Position numbers and translations under genes: made by a program. From Moritella yayanosii (GTDB lineage: Bacteria; Pseudomonadota; Gammaproteobacteria; Enterobacterales; Moritellaceae), in assembly GCF_900465055.1 (NCBI RefSeq), contig NZ_LS483250.1, positions 4,030,001 to 4,094,000 on the forward strand: a stretch of DNA of 64,000 nt. Reading direction: 5' to 3'. Position 1 is the first letter of the stretch; each line of letters starts with the position of its first letter. The notes under the pieces were generated by a model. That model saw only the letters and a list, made by a program, of their open reading frames with translations. It had not been told where the DNA came from and ran no database searches. This document shows positions 41,636-50,463 of the stretch, one piece after another.

Positions 41636-43440
41636 TATGCGGCATCTAATCCTATTGATGTTCTGGTGCTCGAGCTGTCACCAGATAATGGTTCGTAGAT
41701 CATGGCGTGCATGATTGCCCAGGCAATATCAGCATGGCCTGTGGCGGCGGTGCGGTTGGTTGCATAGCTGATTTGGTCACCAACTACCTTTTTGCGAATA
41801 TTAATGAAGCTGCTTGCAACCATCACTGAATTTTCATCGTATTCAAAACGCTTCTTGCCAATGACATTAAGCGCCTTAATCACCATCTTGTTTTTGTTGT
41901 GCGGGTTGTAATGAATCGGCATTGCCAGCGGGAAGAATTTTTGAATAAGTTCAAACACACCCAAGCCCATACCTGTGGTATCAACACCAATATGCACAAC
42001 ATGGTATTTAAGGGTGAGTTCTTTAATTTCACTGGCCATGGTTTCAAAATCGTTACCACTTAAATTCAGTGATTCCAACAAACGAAATTTATCATCAGGG
42101 CCAAGCGGTAAACTCAAAACCACTACCGATGCAATGTCTCGCGTTCGCGCTGGGTCAAAGCCAATAACAACTGGCTTCATGGCATAAGGGCGTGACCAAG
42201 TAGGGTCAAAGTCGGTCCATTTTTTGCTATTACCGACGCAGGCCATCAGCTGTTTAAGGCTAAACGCACTGTGGGCATCATCAATAAACTTGCACATAAA
42301 GAGATTATCAAACTCTTCTTTAGAGTATTCATTCTCCAGCATGCTGATATCAATGCGGTCAAAGCCTTGTTCCACCACGTCATAAACATTGAGCTTTTGA
42401 CGCCAGATACCATCATCGCAAAGCAAGCCATGCTTTAAGGTCTTATGGCTAACATCAATGGCAAACTCGGGGTCATTACAGGCTTTGGTTTTGCGGTACC
42501 AGCGACCATTCCACAAATCATACGCTTCATGGCTGGTCACCGATGGGGTACTGAAATAGGTAATACGAAAATCTTTATGGGTCGCCATTGCCTGGGCAAG
42601 ACTGCGTAACTCTTTAAACTTCGGGATCCAAAACACTTCATCAATATACAAATCACCAGATGCAGACTGCGCCGTCCGGGCATTGGTCGATTTGAAATAC
42701 AGTGTTGTGGTCTTGCCTTTATTGCGCAACATCAGAGGTGAGCCGCTTAGCTCAATACCAAACTGTTCACGACATAAGGCAATGATATTGGCTTTGAATA
42801 TCTCTGCCTGGTCCCGTGATGCTGAAATGAAGATCTTATTACGGCCATTTACCACAGCATCATAAAACGCTTCAAACGCAAAATAGAAGGTCGCGCCGAT
42901 TTGACGCGGCTTTAAAATAAAACGGCTACGATAATCTTGATGTTCAAACCAGTGTAACTGGTGCGGGTAGAGCAGGTTGTCTTTGAGCTCATCCAGCATT
43001 TCTTTGGTGATACTCGACACATCATTCTTAATCTTCTTCTGACGCTTCTTACTTTTACTGGTTCGCTCACTGGTTTGTTCATGTTGAGCCGCAGCAGCTG
43101 CAGGCGTATTACCGTATTTTTTAGTGATGCCGGCACTGGGCAAGCGTGATTGATTTAACGCGCATTGCTGTTTGGTCAGAAAATCCAGTTCTTTATAATC
43201 CGCTTCACTTTTATTGTCGCGATCGGCCAATAACACAATACGTCGTGCAATCGCTGTCTCGGCATTCAGTGACGGGCACAGTTCATTCCAGCTGCCATCA
43301 TCCGCCCAACGTCGTAAAGAGCGGGCACTCGGCATACCTTCAATTTCTGAGATTTCATCAAACGTCAGTCCACCAAAAACATAATGGTCACGCGCCGTTT
43401 TAATGATTTTGGGTGTATATCGGGGAGTCCTCGGTTTCAT
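41635..43440 (-). CDS. P: Terminase large subunit, P2 GpP family
   Basis: 601 residues. An N-terminal HTH precedes (GGLTFDEISEIEGMPSARSL; RRWADDGSW). The ATPase domain has a Walker A-type FILKPRQIGATFYFAFEA and Walker B GDLYIDEVFWIPKF. The nuclease domain has VVIGFDPARTRDIASVVVLS with the metal-binding Asp. The ATG at 43438-43440 (MKPRTPRYTPKIIKTARDHY) was preferred over a TTG ten codons upstream. It packages DNA into the capsid together with GpM. P2 GpP has 590 residues. Confidence 0.95.
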   Translation of the reverse strand: MKPRTPRYTPKIIKTARDHYVFGGLTFDEISEIEGMPSARSLRRWADDGSWNELCPSLNAETAIARRIVLLADRDNKSEADYKELDFLTKQQCALNQSRLPSAGITKKYGNTPAAAAAQHEQTSERTSKSKKRQKKIKNDVSSITKEMLDELKDNLLYPHQLHWFEHQDYRSRFILKPRQIGATFYFAFEAFYDAVVNGRNKIFISASRDQAEIFKANIIALCREQFGIELSGSPLMLRNKGKTTTLYFKSTNARTAQSASGDLYIDEVFWIPKFKELRSLAQAMATHKDFRITYFSTPSVTSHEAYDLWNGRWYRKTKACNDPEFAIDVSHKTLKHGLLCDDGIWRQKLNVYDVVEQGFDRIDISMLENEYSKEEFDNLFMCKFIDDAHSAFSLKQLMACVGNSKKWTDFDPTWSRPYAMKPVVIGFDPARTRDIASVVVLSLPLGPDDKFRLLESLNLSGNDFETMASEIKELTLKYHVVHIGVDTTGMGLGVFELIQKFFPLAMPIHYNPHNKNKMVIKALNVIGKKRFEYDENSVMVASSFINIRKKVVGDQISYATNRTAATGHADIAWAIMHAMIYEPLSGDSSSTRTSIGLDAA

Positions 43441-43509
43441 AACTGGCCTGTTGGTAAGAACAAGCGCCAAGTTTATAACCCTAAATCACGTAATTCTTTA
43501 AGAAGATTT

Positions 43510-43550
43510 CCGCGTTATTCCGCTTTCGCCAAGATCGGAATAACGCGGAT
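43510..43550. promoter_or_regulatory. 14-base perfect inverted repeat in the divergent late promoter region
   Basis: TCCGCGTTATTCCG (43510-43523) and CGGAATAACGCGGA (43537-43550) are exact reverse complements separated by 13 bases. They lie between the divergent terminase and scaffold genes, the site of the late promoters. GGCCTGTT is also repeated at 43445-43452 and 43568-43575. Likely a late-activator or repressor site. Confidence 0.55.
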
Positions 43551-43630
43551 TTAATGTGATGGATTAAGGCCTGTTCTGCGGGCAAAATTGATTTCACTTA
43601 GTTCAACTTTGACATTAAACAGGAAACAAC

Positions 43631-44557
43631 ATGGCTCAATTACGCACAATTCCACTTGCCATTGCTGCCATGGGGTTAACGGTAGATGGTCGCGAAATAT
43701 CAGAAAAAGATATCGACGATATTGTCACCACTTACAACTATAAAAAGTACGGTGCTCGCATCAATTTAGACCACGAATTTAATTGGTCGGGCTGGGCGGC
43801 AAAGAATTTACATGGCGTAGAACTCAATGGCGGCATGCTCGGTGATGTGATCGGATTAAGCACGGGTAAAAATGAAGACGGTATAAAAGTGTTATACGCC
43901 ATTCTTTCTCCAAACGCGTCATTTGTGCTACTAAATCAAGCCGACCAGGCCGTGTATTTCAGTATTGAAATTGACCGTGATTTTATGAAGTCAGGACAAA
44001 CCTATTTAATCGGGCTTGCCGTAACTGATTATCCCGCAAGTACCTACACCGACCGCATTCATTTTAGTCAGCAAGACAAAAATAACGCCAATCAAGCACC
44101 CTCAGATACTGACCTATTACAGGTGTCGTTAGCGTTAGAAGAAGCGGCCCAACCCACCAAGAGCCTGTTTAAAAAACTCTTTAATTTTAATAAGGATGAT
44201 GACGACATGAAACGCGAAGAATTTGCCGCCGCAATGACCGACGCGCTCGGTGAGCCATTGCTGAAATTTAGCCAGGTGCTAGAAGCCAATACTCAAGCAA
44301 CACAAGATTTACTTGCCAAACAAGGCACTGTTCCAGCACAGCAAGACGATGCGAATACCGACAACCTAACAGGCACAAACGTTGATAAAGCAACCGCTGA
44401 ATTCTCGGCGCTCGATGGCAAGGTTGATGGTTTGGTTGAACAAATTACTGCGCTGACTAAAACAGTGAGCGATGCAATCAAAGATCCAGCGTCAACGACC
44501 ACTGAAGGTGAAGAAGAACACCTTGGTGATAGTGCCAAATATGCCAACCTACTTTAA
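43631..44557 (+). CDS. O: Capsid scaffolding protein and maturation protease, P2 GpO family
   Basis: 308 residues versus 284 in P2. The N-terminal half is a serine protease with Asp19 (GLTVDGREIS) and His48 (INLDHEFNW), at the same positions as the P2 catalytic triad, and Ser near residue 111 (AVYFSIEID). The C-terminal half is a helical scaffold (EEFAAAMTDALGEPLLKFSQ; DGKVDGLVEQITALTKTVSD). It directs capsid assembly, then cleaves capsid and itself. It starts the rightward late operon with AGGAAAC upstream. Confidence 0.93.
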   Translation: MAQLRTIPLAIAAMGLTVDGREISEKDIDDIVTTYNYKKYGARINLDHEFNWSGWAAKNLHGVELNGGMLGDVIGLSTGKNEDGIKVLYAILSPNASFVLLNQADQAVYFSIEIDRDFMKSGQTYLIGLAVTDYPASTYTDRIHFSQQDKNNANQAPSDTDLLQVSLALEEAAQPTKSLFKKLFNFNKDDDDMKREEFAAAMTDALGEPLLKFSQVLEANTQATQDLLAKQGTVPAQQDDANTDNLTGTNVDKATAEFSALDGKVDGLVEQITALTKTVSDAIKDPASTTTEGEEEHLGDSAKYANLL

Positions 44558-44574
44558 CAACAGGAAGATAACCG

Positions 44575-45660
44575 ATGAAGCTTAAAACAACTCAGGTATT
44601 TACTGCTGTTGTCACGGCATTAGCTGCAAATTACGGCGTGGCATCAATGTCACAGCAGTTCAATGTTGAACCCACTATTGAGCAGACGTTGTATGACCAG
44701 GTATACCAAAGTGCTGAGTTCTTACAAGTTATTGATACCCAACTTGTCGATGACTTAGTTGGCAGTGCTATTACTGCAGGTATCAGTGGCGGTGTTACTG
44801 GTCGTGCGGGTGTTGAAACTGACGAGACTAAATCTCGTCAAACCAAAGACCCATTAGGTTTAACCAAGCGTGAATATCGTTGCTACCCAGTTGAATGTGA
44901 TACCCACATCACTTGGCAACGTATGGATATGTGGGCCAAGTTTCCTGATTTTCACAGTCGCTTTCGCCGCCATGTTCAGCAAGCTATTGCATTAGACATC
45001 ATTAAAATTGGTTGGAACGGTATTGAAGCCGCTGATGTCACCGATATTGCCACTTACCCAATGTTGAACGATGTAAACATCGGTTGGCTGCAACTTGTTC
45101 GCCGAGATAACCCAGGTAATGCAATTGAAGACGGTGATCAAAAAGACGGTGAGATCCGTATTGGCGCTGGCGGTGATTATGAAAATCTTGACCAAGCCGT
45201 GCATGACCTATTGCAAGCTATTCCAGCCCATAAACGTAATGGTCTGGTTACCATTATTGGTGATGAGCTGCTGGCCAAAGAGAAAAATAAACTCTATGCC
45301 AAGCAAGCGCATACCCCAAGTGAAAAAGAAAAAATTGAACTTGAGCAGATCATTGAAACCTTTGGTGGATTGAAAGCATATAAAGTGCCGTTCTTTCCTG
45401 CTCGCGGCATTTTGATCACCTCGTTTGAAAACCTTTGTCACTATGTTCAATCGGGTTCAACACGTACTGCAATTGAAAATAACAACAAGAAGAAGCGTGT
45501 CGAAGATTACCAGTCACGTAACGATTGTTATTACATCAATGATATGGAAGTGATTGCCTTTTTTGAAGCAAATTCAGTGAAGTTGGATAAAGTCAAAGAC
45601 CCTACTGTTGATGCTGGTGACTTTGATGCTGATAACCCTGCGCACTGGGTTTGGTCTTAG
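44575..45660 (+). CDS. N: Major capsid protein, P2 GpN family
   Basis: 361 residues (P2 GpN 357). Family blocks: FNVEPTIEQTLYDQVYQSAE, VTGRAGVETDETKSRQTKDP, YRCYPVECDTHITWQRMDMW, FPDFHSRFRRHVQQAIALDI and RNDCYYINDMEVIAFFEANS. HK97-fold capsid protein. The N-terminal about 30 residues are probably removed by GpO, as in P2. It lies 17 bases after gpO, and a hairpin follows. Confidence 0.95.
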   Translation: MKLKTTQVFTAVVTALAANYGVASMSQQFNVEPTIEQTLYDQVYQSAEFLQVIDTQLVDDLVGSAITAGISGGVTGRAGVETDETKSRQTKDPLGLTKREYRCYPVECDTHITWQRMDMWAKFPDFHSRFRRHVQQAIALDIIKIGWNGIEAADVTDIATYPMLNDVNIGWLQLVRRDNPGNAIEDGDQKDGEIRIGAGGDYENLDQAVHDLLQAIPAHKRNGLVTIIGDELLAKEKNKLYAKQAHTPSEKEKIELEQIIETFGGLKAYKVPFFPARGILITSFENLCHYVQSGSTRTAIENNNKKKRVEDYQSRNDCYYINDMEVIAFFEANSVKLDKVKDPTVDAGDFDADNPAHWVWS

Positions 45661-45688
45661 TCGGTTTTGAATCAGTAGATTGAGAAGC

Positions 45689-45712
45689 ACTGGCTTATTG
45701 CGATAAGCCAGT
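45689..45712 (+). terminator. Hairpin between capsid and terminase small-subunit genes
   Basis: ACTGGCTTAT (45689-45698) and ATAAGCCAGT (45703-45712) form a perfect 10-base stem with the loop TGCG, followed by TATTT. It probably attenuates transcription or protects the capsid mRNA, because downstream genes have no separate promoter that I can see. Confidence 0.6.
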
Positions 45713-45739
45713 TATTTACCCAGCAGAGAGTTTTTTGAA

Positions 45740-46504
45740 ATGAGCATAGTAAAACGTAATCAACGTAAAGCCTTAGAGTCAAAAATTATTGGCATTGACC
45801 TAGCAAATTGCCGTGATACATCCGCCGTAATGACAATAAACAGCCAGAGCCAAACGCTGACAGCAACGCCTGATGATAGTCGTGCCCAAGGCATTATGGA
45901 TGAATTTGATTTCTTCAAAGCGGCAATGGATTCCGACCTTGCTCAACTTAAAAAGTTTTCCCACATCGAAGACAAGCTTGAATACAAAGCCAAGGCGATT
46001 GAGAACCATCAATACTTGGATTATTTACGCCGCTATCAAGCACAAGGTACCAATCATCAGAATAGGGTGCTGGCTTGGGTAGTGATTTGGCTTGTTGACC
46101 TTGGCCACTGGAAAACCGCCTTTGATTTTGTACCTTTGTTAGTCGCGCAAAATCAGCGGTTACCAGGTCGCTTTAGCACCCAAGATTGGCCGACCTTTTT
46201 GATAGACCAGCTTTATGACGAAGGCGCGAAACACTTAAGCCAAGGCCGTGATGCAGTAGAGCGTAGCCAAGTGATTCAGTTATTTACTCAGTTTATCCAC
46301 TTACTGGACACTTACCAATGGCGGTTAAGCGAGTTGATTGGGGGCAAGCTATACGCCATGGCTTCAAAGCTAGAACAAAGCGTATTTAACCTGGGCAATG
46401 CGTATACCTACGGCACCAAAGCAACCGCGTTAAACGACAAAGCGGGCGTTAAAAAGATGGTCAGAGAAATCGCCAAGACCATTGGTAAAGAAACCGACCT
46501 TTAG
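45740..46504 (+). CDS. M: Terminase small subunit, P2 GpM family
   Basis: 254 residues (P2 GpM 247). Blocks: GIMDEFDFFKAAMDSDLAQL, IENHQYLDYLRRYQAQGTNH, NRVLAWVVIWLVDLGHWKTA and LPGRFSTQDWPTFLIDQLYD. The subunit recognises cos and works with GpP; P2 literature names GpM the terminase endonuclease subunit. The ATG follows a GAGAG site. Its position after GpN is as in P2. Confidence 0.93.
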   Translation: MSIVKRNQRKALESKIIGIDLANCRDTSAVMTINSQSQTLTATPDDSRAQGIMDEFDFFKAAMDSDLAQLKKFSHIEDKLEYKAKAIENHQYLDYLRRYQAQGTNHQNRVLAWVVIWLVDLGHWKTAFDFVPLLVAQNQRLPGRFSTQDWPTFLIDQLYDEGAKHLSQGRDAVERSQVIQLFTQFIHLLDTYQWRLSELIGGKLYAMASKLEQSVFNLGNAYTYGTKATALNDKAGVKKMVREIAKTIGKETDL

Positions 46505-46552
46505 TTTATTCGCATGATTTGTAAAAAAGAATTGTAACAACTCTCGCGCCAC

Positions 46553-46618
46553 CGGCTCGGCTGCGTAGGACTTATTCACGTTAGTGAAATAGGCACCTTG
46601 TCGCAGTGGCTAGAGCCG
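46553..46618 (+). other. Nested inverted repeats between gpM and gpL
   Basis: CGGCTC (46553-46558) pairs with GAGCCG (46613-46618). Inside it CTGCG (46561-46565) pairs with CGCAG (46602-46606), and inside that TTCAC (46575-46579) pairs with GTGAA (46584-46588) around GTTA. The three-tier fold lies 24 bases before the gpL ATG, in the late mRNA. It may control gpL translation or mark a processing site. No T tract, so not a classic terminator. Confidence 0.5.
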
Positions 46619-46641
46619 ACCTATTAGAAGTGAGTAACGGT

Positions 46642-47106
46642 ATGTTTAGTGGCAAGACAGAGTCCGAACACCAGGACACCGACATTATTAACGATGGTTT
46701 TTGGCCTGACATTAATGCCGGTGATTTTGAAAAGCGTCGAAGCGTGCCAGTGGATATGGATAAAGATGCGATCGCAATGTCGGTTGTATCAGCCATCGCA
46801 CAGATAAACATTGAATTAGTTGGTGTTAAAACGCGCCATGAAGCCGAGGGTATTGCTCAGGCGTCGGATGTGATTAGCCAGCCGAGTATTGCGGATAAAA
46901 ACATGCTGGTGATCTTGTATGAAAAAGCGGTGTATGCCCGTGCTAAGGCCGAGTTATTACCAGAATTTGCCACTACACAAATGCGTGATGCTGGTGAAAA
47001 CGTCACCCAACGTGAACCGGAAACCAGAGACAGTTTATTTGCAGAAAGTCTGCAGCATATTCGCACCATAAAAGGTAAAAGAAGTGCCGGAGTTGAATTG
47101 CTATGA
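46642..47106 (+). CDS. L: Head completion protein, P2 GpL family
   Basis: 154 residues (P2 GpL 169). MFSGKTESEHQDTDIINDGF and WPDINAGDFEKRRSVPVDMD are typical: FWPDI..xxFRxxxRxxxxV. The helical centre IAQINIELVGVKTRHEAEGI and YEKAVYARAKAELLPEFATT follow. It fills the head after packaging and joins head to neck. The ATG at 46642 was chosen over an in-frame start at 46606 inside the hairpin. The next gene overlaps its stop by 4 bases. Confidence 0.9.
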   Translation: MFSGKTESEHQDTDIINDGFWPDINAGDFEKRRSVPVDMDKDAIAMSVVSAIAQINIELVGVKTRHEAEGIAQASDVISQPSIADKNMLVILYEKAVYARAKAELLPEFATTQMRDAGENVTQREPETRDSLFAESLQHIRTIKGKRSAGVELL

Positions 47107-47618
47107 GTGAACAAAGCCAATATTCAGCGGGTTATTACTTAAAGGGTTTAACAAACCGAATTAATAGCGTGGTACCCAAGGCAATACATAAACACTTTGA
47201 TTCTTGGATGGAAGATGTAGAGCTTATTTTAGCGCCGAAAGACCATGGTAATGGCCGTGATATTGGTCAGTTGTCTTATAAAGCGGTACTGAGTTTTGAG
47301 CGTTTTCCTTTTAAGAAGTGTGCACCTGAAATTGTGCTTGCGTCAGTGATGGCCTGGTTGATGGACTTTGATGAGCACCGCAGCAAGTTTAACTTACCAG
47401 ACCCAACCGCAGACATTGAACCTGAGAGTGAAGATTGCGTTGAAATGATCATTGAAGTGGAATTTCGCGAACCCTTCATGGTGGTTGAAGATCCAAATGG
47501 GCCCATTGAGTGGGATGGGAAAAAGTGGAAAGTGGCCCCTTATGAAATATGGGTTGCTGAATATGGTGACATTCTTTCGGGGAATAACCCGCCGTCACCT
47601 ATTGGGAGCGATGCGTGA
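47103..47618 (+). CDS. R: Tail completion protein, P2 GpR family
   Basis: 171 residues (P2 GpR 155). Conserved SYKAVLSFERFPFKKCAPEI and VLASVMAWLMDFDEHRSKFN followed by LPDPTADIEPESEDCVEMII. The acidic PxxxxxDDxDxxDIxIxxxF pattern is typical. It is needed for tail termination together with GpS. Overlaps both neighbours by 4 bases. Confidence 0.88.
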   Translation: MSEQSQYSAGYYLKGLTNRINSVVPKAIHKHFDSWMEDVELILAPKDHGNGRDIGQLSYKAVLSFERFPFKKCAPEIVLASVMAWLMDFDEHRSKFNLPDPTADIEPESEDCVEMIIEVEFREPFMVVEDPNGPIEWDGKKWKVAPYEIWVAEYGDILSGNNPPSPIGSDA

Positions 47619-48253
47619 TCAGGGTATCGATGTTAGCACCCGAAATGTTAGGTGTTCAGCAGCAATTAAAACTCATGACGTTACACCCGACAAAGCGGCT
47701 CAAAATATTGCGCAAGTTAAGCCGGTATTTAGCCAAGCAAAACAGAAAAAACATGCGGGAAAACAAAGACCCAAACGGTCGACGTTGGCAAACCCGCACA
47801 TCGGGTGATAAAAAAATGATGCGCAAGATGGGGAAGCAATTAAAAACAAAAACCACCCCAAATGAAGCCAGGTTATTTTTCCCTGGTGTTGCAGGAAAGA
47901 TAGCCAGTCATCATCAATATGGCACAACTGAAAAATGGAATGCAGCCAAAGCAAGAAAGGTATACGGCAAGCCTAACTATGATGACAAGCCAACTCGATT
48001 GCAGGCTAAACGCTTAAGAGAACTTGGTTATACCATTGCCGCAAAACGCAAAGGCAAGCGTAAAAAGCCCAGTATTAAATGGATAATTGAAAGTTTAACC
48101 ACAGGTCAAGCTGGTTTGATTATCAGGAATTTGAAGAGTAAAGACACGCAATCGAGTTGGGAAGTTAAGTTACCAGAACGCCAGCTCTTAGGTGCAAAGT
48201 CAAAAGACATTACCAACTTTTTAGCAGCAGAACTAGAGAAGGAACAACGCTAA
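47615..48253 (+). CDS. S: Virion morphogenesis (tail completion) protein, P2 GpS family
   Basis: 212 residues, longer than P2 GpS (150). It starts at GTG 47615, overlapping the gpR stop. LRKLSRYLAKQNRKNMRENK and DPNGRRWQTRTSGDKKMMRK match the phage virion morphogenesis family, as does SHHQYGTTEKWNAAKARKVY. The C-terminal extension (KRKKPSIKWIIESLTTGQAG) is basic. Helps join the tail to the head. The ATG of the sheath-like gene overlaps its last base. Confidence 0.86.
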   Translation: MIRVSMLAPEMLGVQQQLKLMTLHPTKRLKILRKLSRYLAKQNRKNMRENKDPNGRRWQTRTSGDKKMMRKMGKQLKTKTTPNEARLFFPGVAGKIASHHQYGTTEKWNAAKARKVYGKPNYDDKPTRLQAKRLRELGYTIAAKRKGKRKKPSIKWIIESLTTGQAGLIIRNLKSKDTQSSWEVKLPERQLLGAKSKDITNFLAAELEKEQR

Positions 48254-49365
48254 TGTGGCCAGTAGTTCAAGTAAATACACTTAATCAAATGCAGGGGCCA
48301 GTAACAGAAGTGGAACGCCATTTCTTGTTCATCGGTCTAGGCAGTACCAATACCGGCAAACTATTGTCAGTCAATACCGATACCGATTTTGACCAGCAGC
48401 TTGGCGCTGATGATTCAGCTCTGAAAAGTAACGTGAGAGCCGCAATGCTTAACGCAGGTCAGAATTGGAGTGCAGCGGTTTATGTCATGGCAAGTGGTGA
48501 GAAATGGGATGAAGCAGCGCTCAAAGCCCAAGAAACCCAAAGCTTTGAAGCTGTGATCTTGTGTGACCCAACATCAGACCAAGCAACGGTGACAGCAGCG
48601 CAAGCGCTTTATCATACCTTGATTGCCAAGTATGGCCGTTGGCAATTCATGGCGTTATGTACTCCTGAAATTGGTGAACTTCAGTCGTGGTCTGACTATG
48701 AAGCTACCACTGTGGCTATCCAGGATACGATTGCCGCCGATGGCGTGATGCTTATTCCGCAAGTATTCCCCGATGCCCTGGGTAAATTAATGGGCCGTTT
48801 ATGCAACCGCAGCGTATCTATTGCCGATTCACCGTGCCGCGTTAAAACAGGTGCATTAATTGGTGATGTGACACTGCCGGTGGATAAAGATGGGGTAACG
48901 CTCAGCACCGCCACATTAAAGGCGTTAGAACAAAACCGCTTCTCTGTGCCTTGCTGGTATCCAGATGTTGACGGTATCTACTGGGCCGATGGCCGTATGT
49001 TAGATGTTGAAGGCGGTGATTATCAGGTCGTAGAAAACCGTCGTGTGATCGACAAAGTTGCCCGTCGTGTACGGGTGTTGTGTATCGCCGATTTGGGTGA
49101 CCGTTCATTTAACAGCACACCGTTTAGTACTAAATCAGCGCAAAGTCGTTACGCTCGACCACTGCGTGAGATGTCAAAAAGCATCACCATTGGTAAGCAG
49201 ATGTTCCCTGGTGATATTCAACCCCCATCAGCGGATGCCATCACTATCAATTGGGTTGGTCGCAATAAGGTAGAAATTTATATCAAAGCCAAACCTTACG
49301 ATTGCCCGAAAGAGATTGTTGCCAATCTGATGTTAGACCTTAGTAATCCGGGAGATGCAGCATGA
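48253..49365 (+). CDS. DUF2586 protein, tail sheath analogue
   Basis: 370 residues. Blocks: VERHFLFIGLGSTNTGKLLS, AVILCDPTSDQATVTAAQAL, LIPQVFPDALGKLMGRLCNR and YWADGRMLDVEGGDYQVVEN. These identify DUF2586, which in K139-like phages occupies the position of the P2 sheath gene FI and has a similar length. It precedes the tube-like DUF2597 gene, overlapping it by 4 bases. The contractile sheath role is inferred from order and family, not from P2 FI sequence similarity. Confidence 0.85.
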   Translation: MWPVVQVNTLNQMQGPVTEVERHFLFIGLGSTNTGKLLSVNTDTDFDQQLGADDSALKSNVRAAMLNAGQNWSAAVYVMASGEKWDEAALKAQETQSFEAVILCDPTSDQATVTAAQALYHTLIAKYGRWQFMALCTPEIGELQSWSDYEATTVAIQDTIAADGVMLIPQVFPDALGKLMGRLCNRSVSIADSPCRVKTGALIGDVTLPVDKDGVTLSTATLKALEQNRFSVPCWYPDVDGIYWADGRMLDVEGGDYQVVENRRVIDKVARRVRVLCIADLGDRSFNSTPFSTKSAQSRYARPLREMSKSITIGKQMFPGDIQPPSADAITINWVGRNKVEIYIKAKPYDCPKEIVANLMLDLSNPGDAA

Positions 49366-49817
49366 GCAAACGTTTAAGTGGTATGAATTTCGACATTGAT
49401 ATTTTCGGTACCGTCATTCATGTGGAAAAAGCCTCAGTGTCTATTTCGGATGATTCTGCAGTATCAACAACCCGCGGTGTACCAGATGGTCATACCGATG
49501 GTGCGGTAAGTGCAGATGTTGAATATGAACTGGATACTAAAAACTTCAAGTTACTCGGTGAAGTAGCAAAAAATGCAGGTAGCTGGCGTGGTATTGAACC
49601 GCATGACTGCCTATTTTACGGCAATGCCGGTGGTGAAGAACTCACCATTGAAGTGTTTGGCGTAAAGCTATTACTGGAAAGTATCTTAGATGTTGATCCG
49701 TCTTCATCAGATAAAACGAAGCACAAAGTGAAAGGCTTAGTAACCAGTCCTGATTTTATCCATATCGACGGTGTTCCTTACCTTAGTAGAGAAGATACCC
49801 GCGATTTAGTGGGATAG
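49362..49817 (+). CDS. DUF2597 protein, tail tube analogue
   Basis: 151 residues: MSKRLSGMNFDIDIFGTVIH, ISDDSAVSTTRGVPDGHTDG, ELDTKNFKLLGEVAKNAGSW and FGVKLLLESILDVDPSSSDK. The fold pattern and size fit DUF2597, the protein that follows DUF2586 in this phage lineage. It corresponds in position to P2 FII (tube). The ATGA overlap with the sheath-like gene suggests balanced production. Confidence 0.85.
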   Translation: MSKRLSGMNFDIDIFGTVIHVEKASVSISDDSAVSTTRGVPDGHTDGAVSADVEYELDTKNFKLLGEVAKNAGSWRGIEPHDCLFYGNAGGEELTIEVFGVKLLLESILDVDPSSSDKTKHKVKGLVTSPDFIHIDGVPYLSREDTRDLVG

Positions 49818-49826
49818 GGAGTTGCG

Positions 49827-50042
49827 ATGGATTTATTAGATAGTGCCTGCGCACTGGAAGAAAAACAAACTGCACTGGCATTGACGAATCACTTTGCAAA
49901 CCAGCCTAAGCAAACTCGATTAAAGAGTGCTGAAGAATGTAATGAATGTGGCTTAGATATTCCTAAGGCACGACAAGAAGCCGTTAAAGGCTGTCAATTT
50001 TGTATCGTCTGCCAAGCATTGGCGGATAAAGGAAAGCGATGA
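49827..50042 (+). CDS. TraR/DksA-type zinc-finger protein
   Basis: 71 residues with CNECGLDIPKARQEAVKGCQ followed by FCIVCQALA, the C4 zinc finger of the DksA/TraR family. An acidic N-terminus lies before it (MDLLDSACALEEKQTALALT). It is short like conjugative TraR and phage TraR proteins, which act on RNA polymerase without ppGpp. The stop overlaps the next start (ATGA). A role in late transcription is possible. Confidence 0.88.
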   Translation: MDLLDSACALEEKQTALALTNHFANQPKQTRLKSAEECNECGLDIPKARQEAVKGCQFCIVCQALADKGKR

Positions 50043-50461
50043 AACATTATTCATTAAGACGCCGTTACTTTGAACATGGCACCTATTCAACACTACACCG
50101 TGAAGATGGCAGCAAAGTATGTTGTTTCGTTGAACGACCAATGTTGAATAACAAGCCTTCTGAATCTTGCATTGTTGAAGGTACTTACATTGCACTGCCA
50201 CATCAATCACCGAAGTTCGGTGCTTGTTATGCACTTGAAGCGCCGGAACTGGGTGTAACCCGCAATGGCCCGAGCTTACGTACTCATATTCTGATCCACA
50301 AAGCCAATTCACCACAAGAGTTACAAGGTTGCTTAGCACCCGGTGTTGCGTTTGGTTTTGTGTATGGTGAATGGGCAGTATTGAATTCAACGGCTGCCTT
50401 TTCTGCTCTGATGGCTGAGTTTGCTGGTGAGATTGTCAGCCTTTCAATAAGTAAGGATTAG
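50039..50461 (+). CDS. DUF5675 family protein in the lysis cassette
   Basis: 140 residues: MKHYSLRRRYFEHGTYSTLH, SCIVEGTYIALPHQSPKFGA, RTHILIHKANSPQELQGCLA. This matches DUF5675, a family of phage-associated proteins. His87 and Cys98, in the order IHxxN...GC, recall the active site of L,D-transpeptidase-type enzymes, but the spacing is shorter and the link is only a guess. It precedes the holin, where an endolysin would be expected; no other muralytic gene is seen in the prophage. Confidence 0.7.
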   Translation: MKHYSLRRRYFEHGTYSTLHREDGSKVCCFVERPMLNNKPSESCIVEGTYIALPHQSPKFGACYALEAPELGVTRNGPSLRTHILIHKANSPQELQGCLAPGVAFGFVYGEWAVLNSTAAFSALMAEFAGEIVSLSISKD

Positions 50462-50463
50462 CT

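Noticed and set aside
42912-43136. Basic peptides on strands opposite to or out of frame with terminase, capsid and tape-measure genes
   Set aside because: They are antisense or shifted readings of well-identified genes without ribosome sites or recognisable content.
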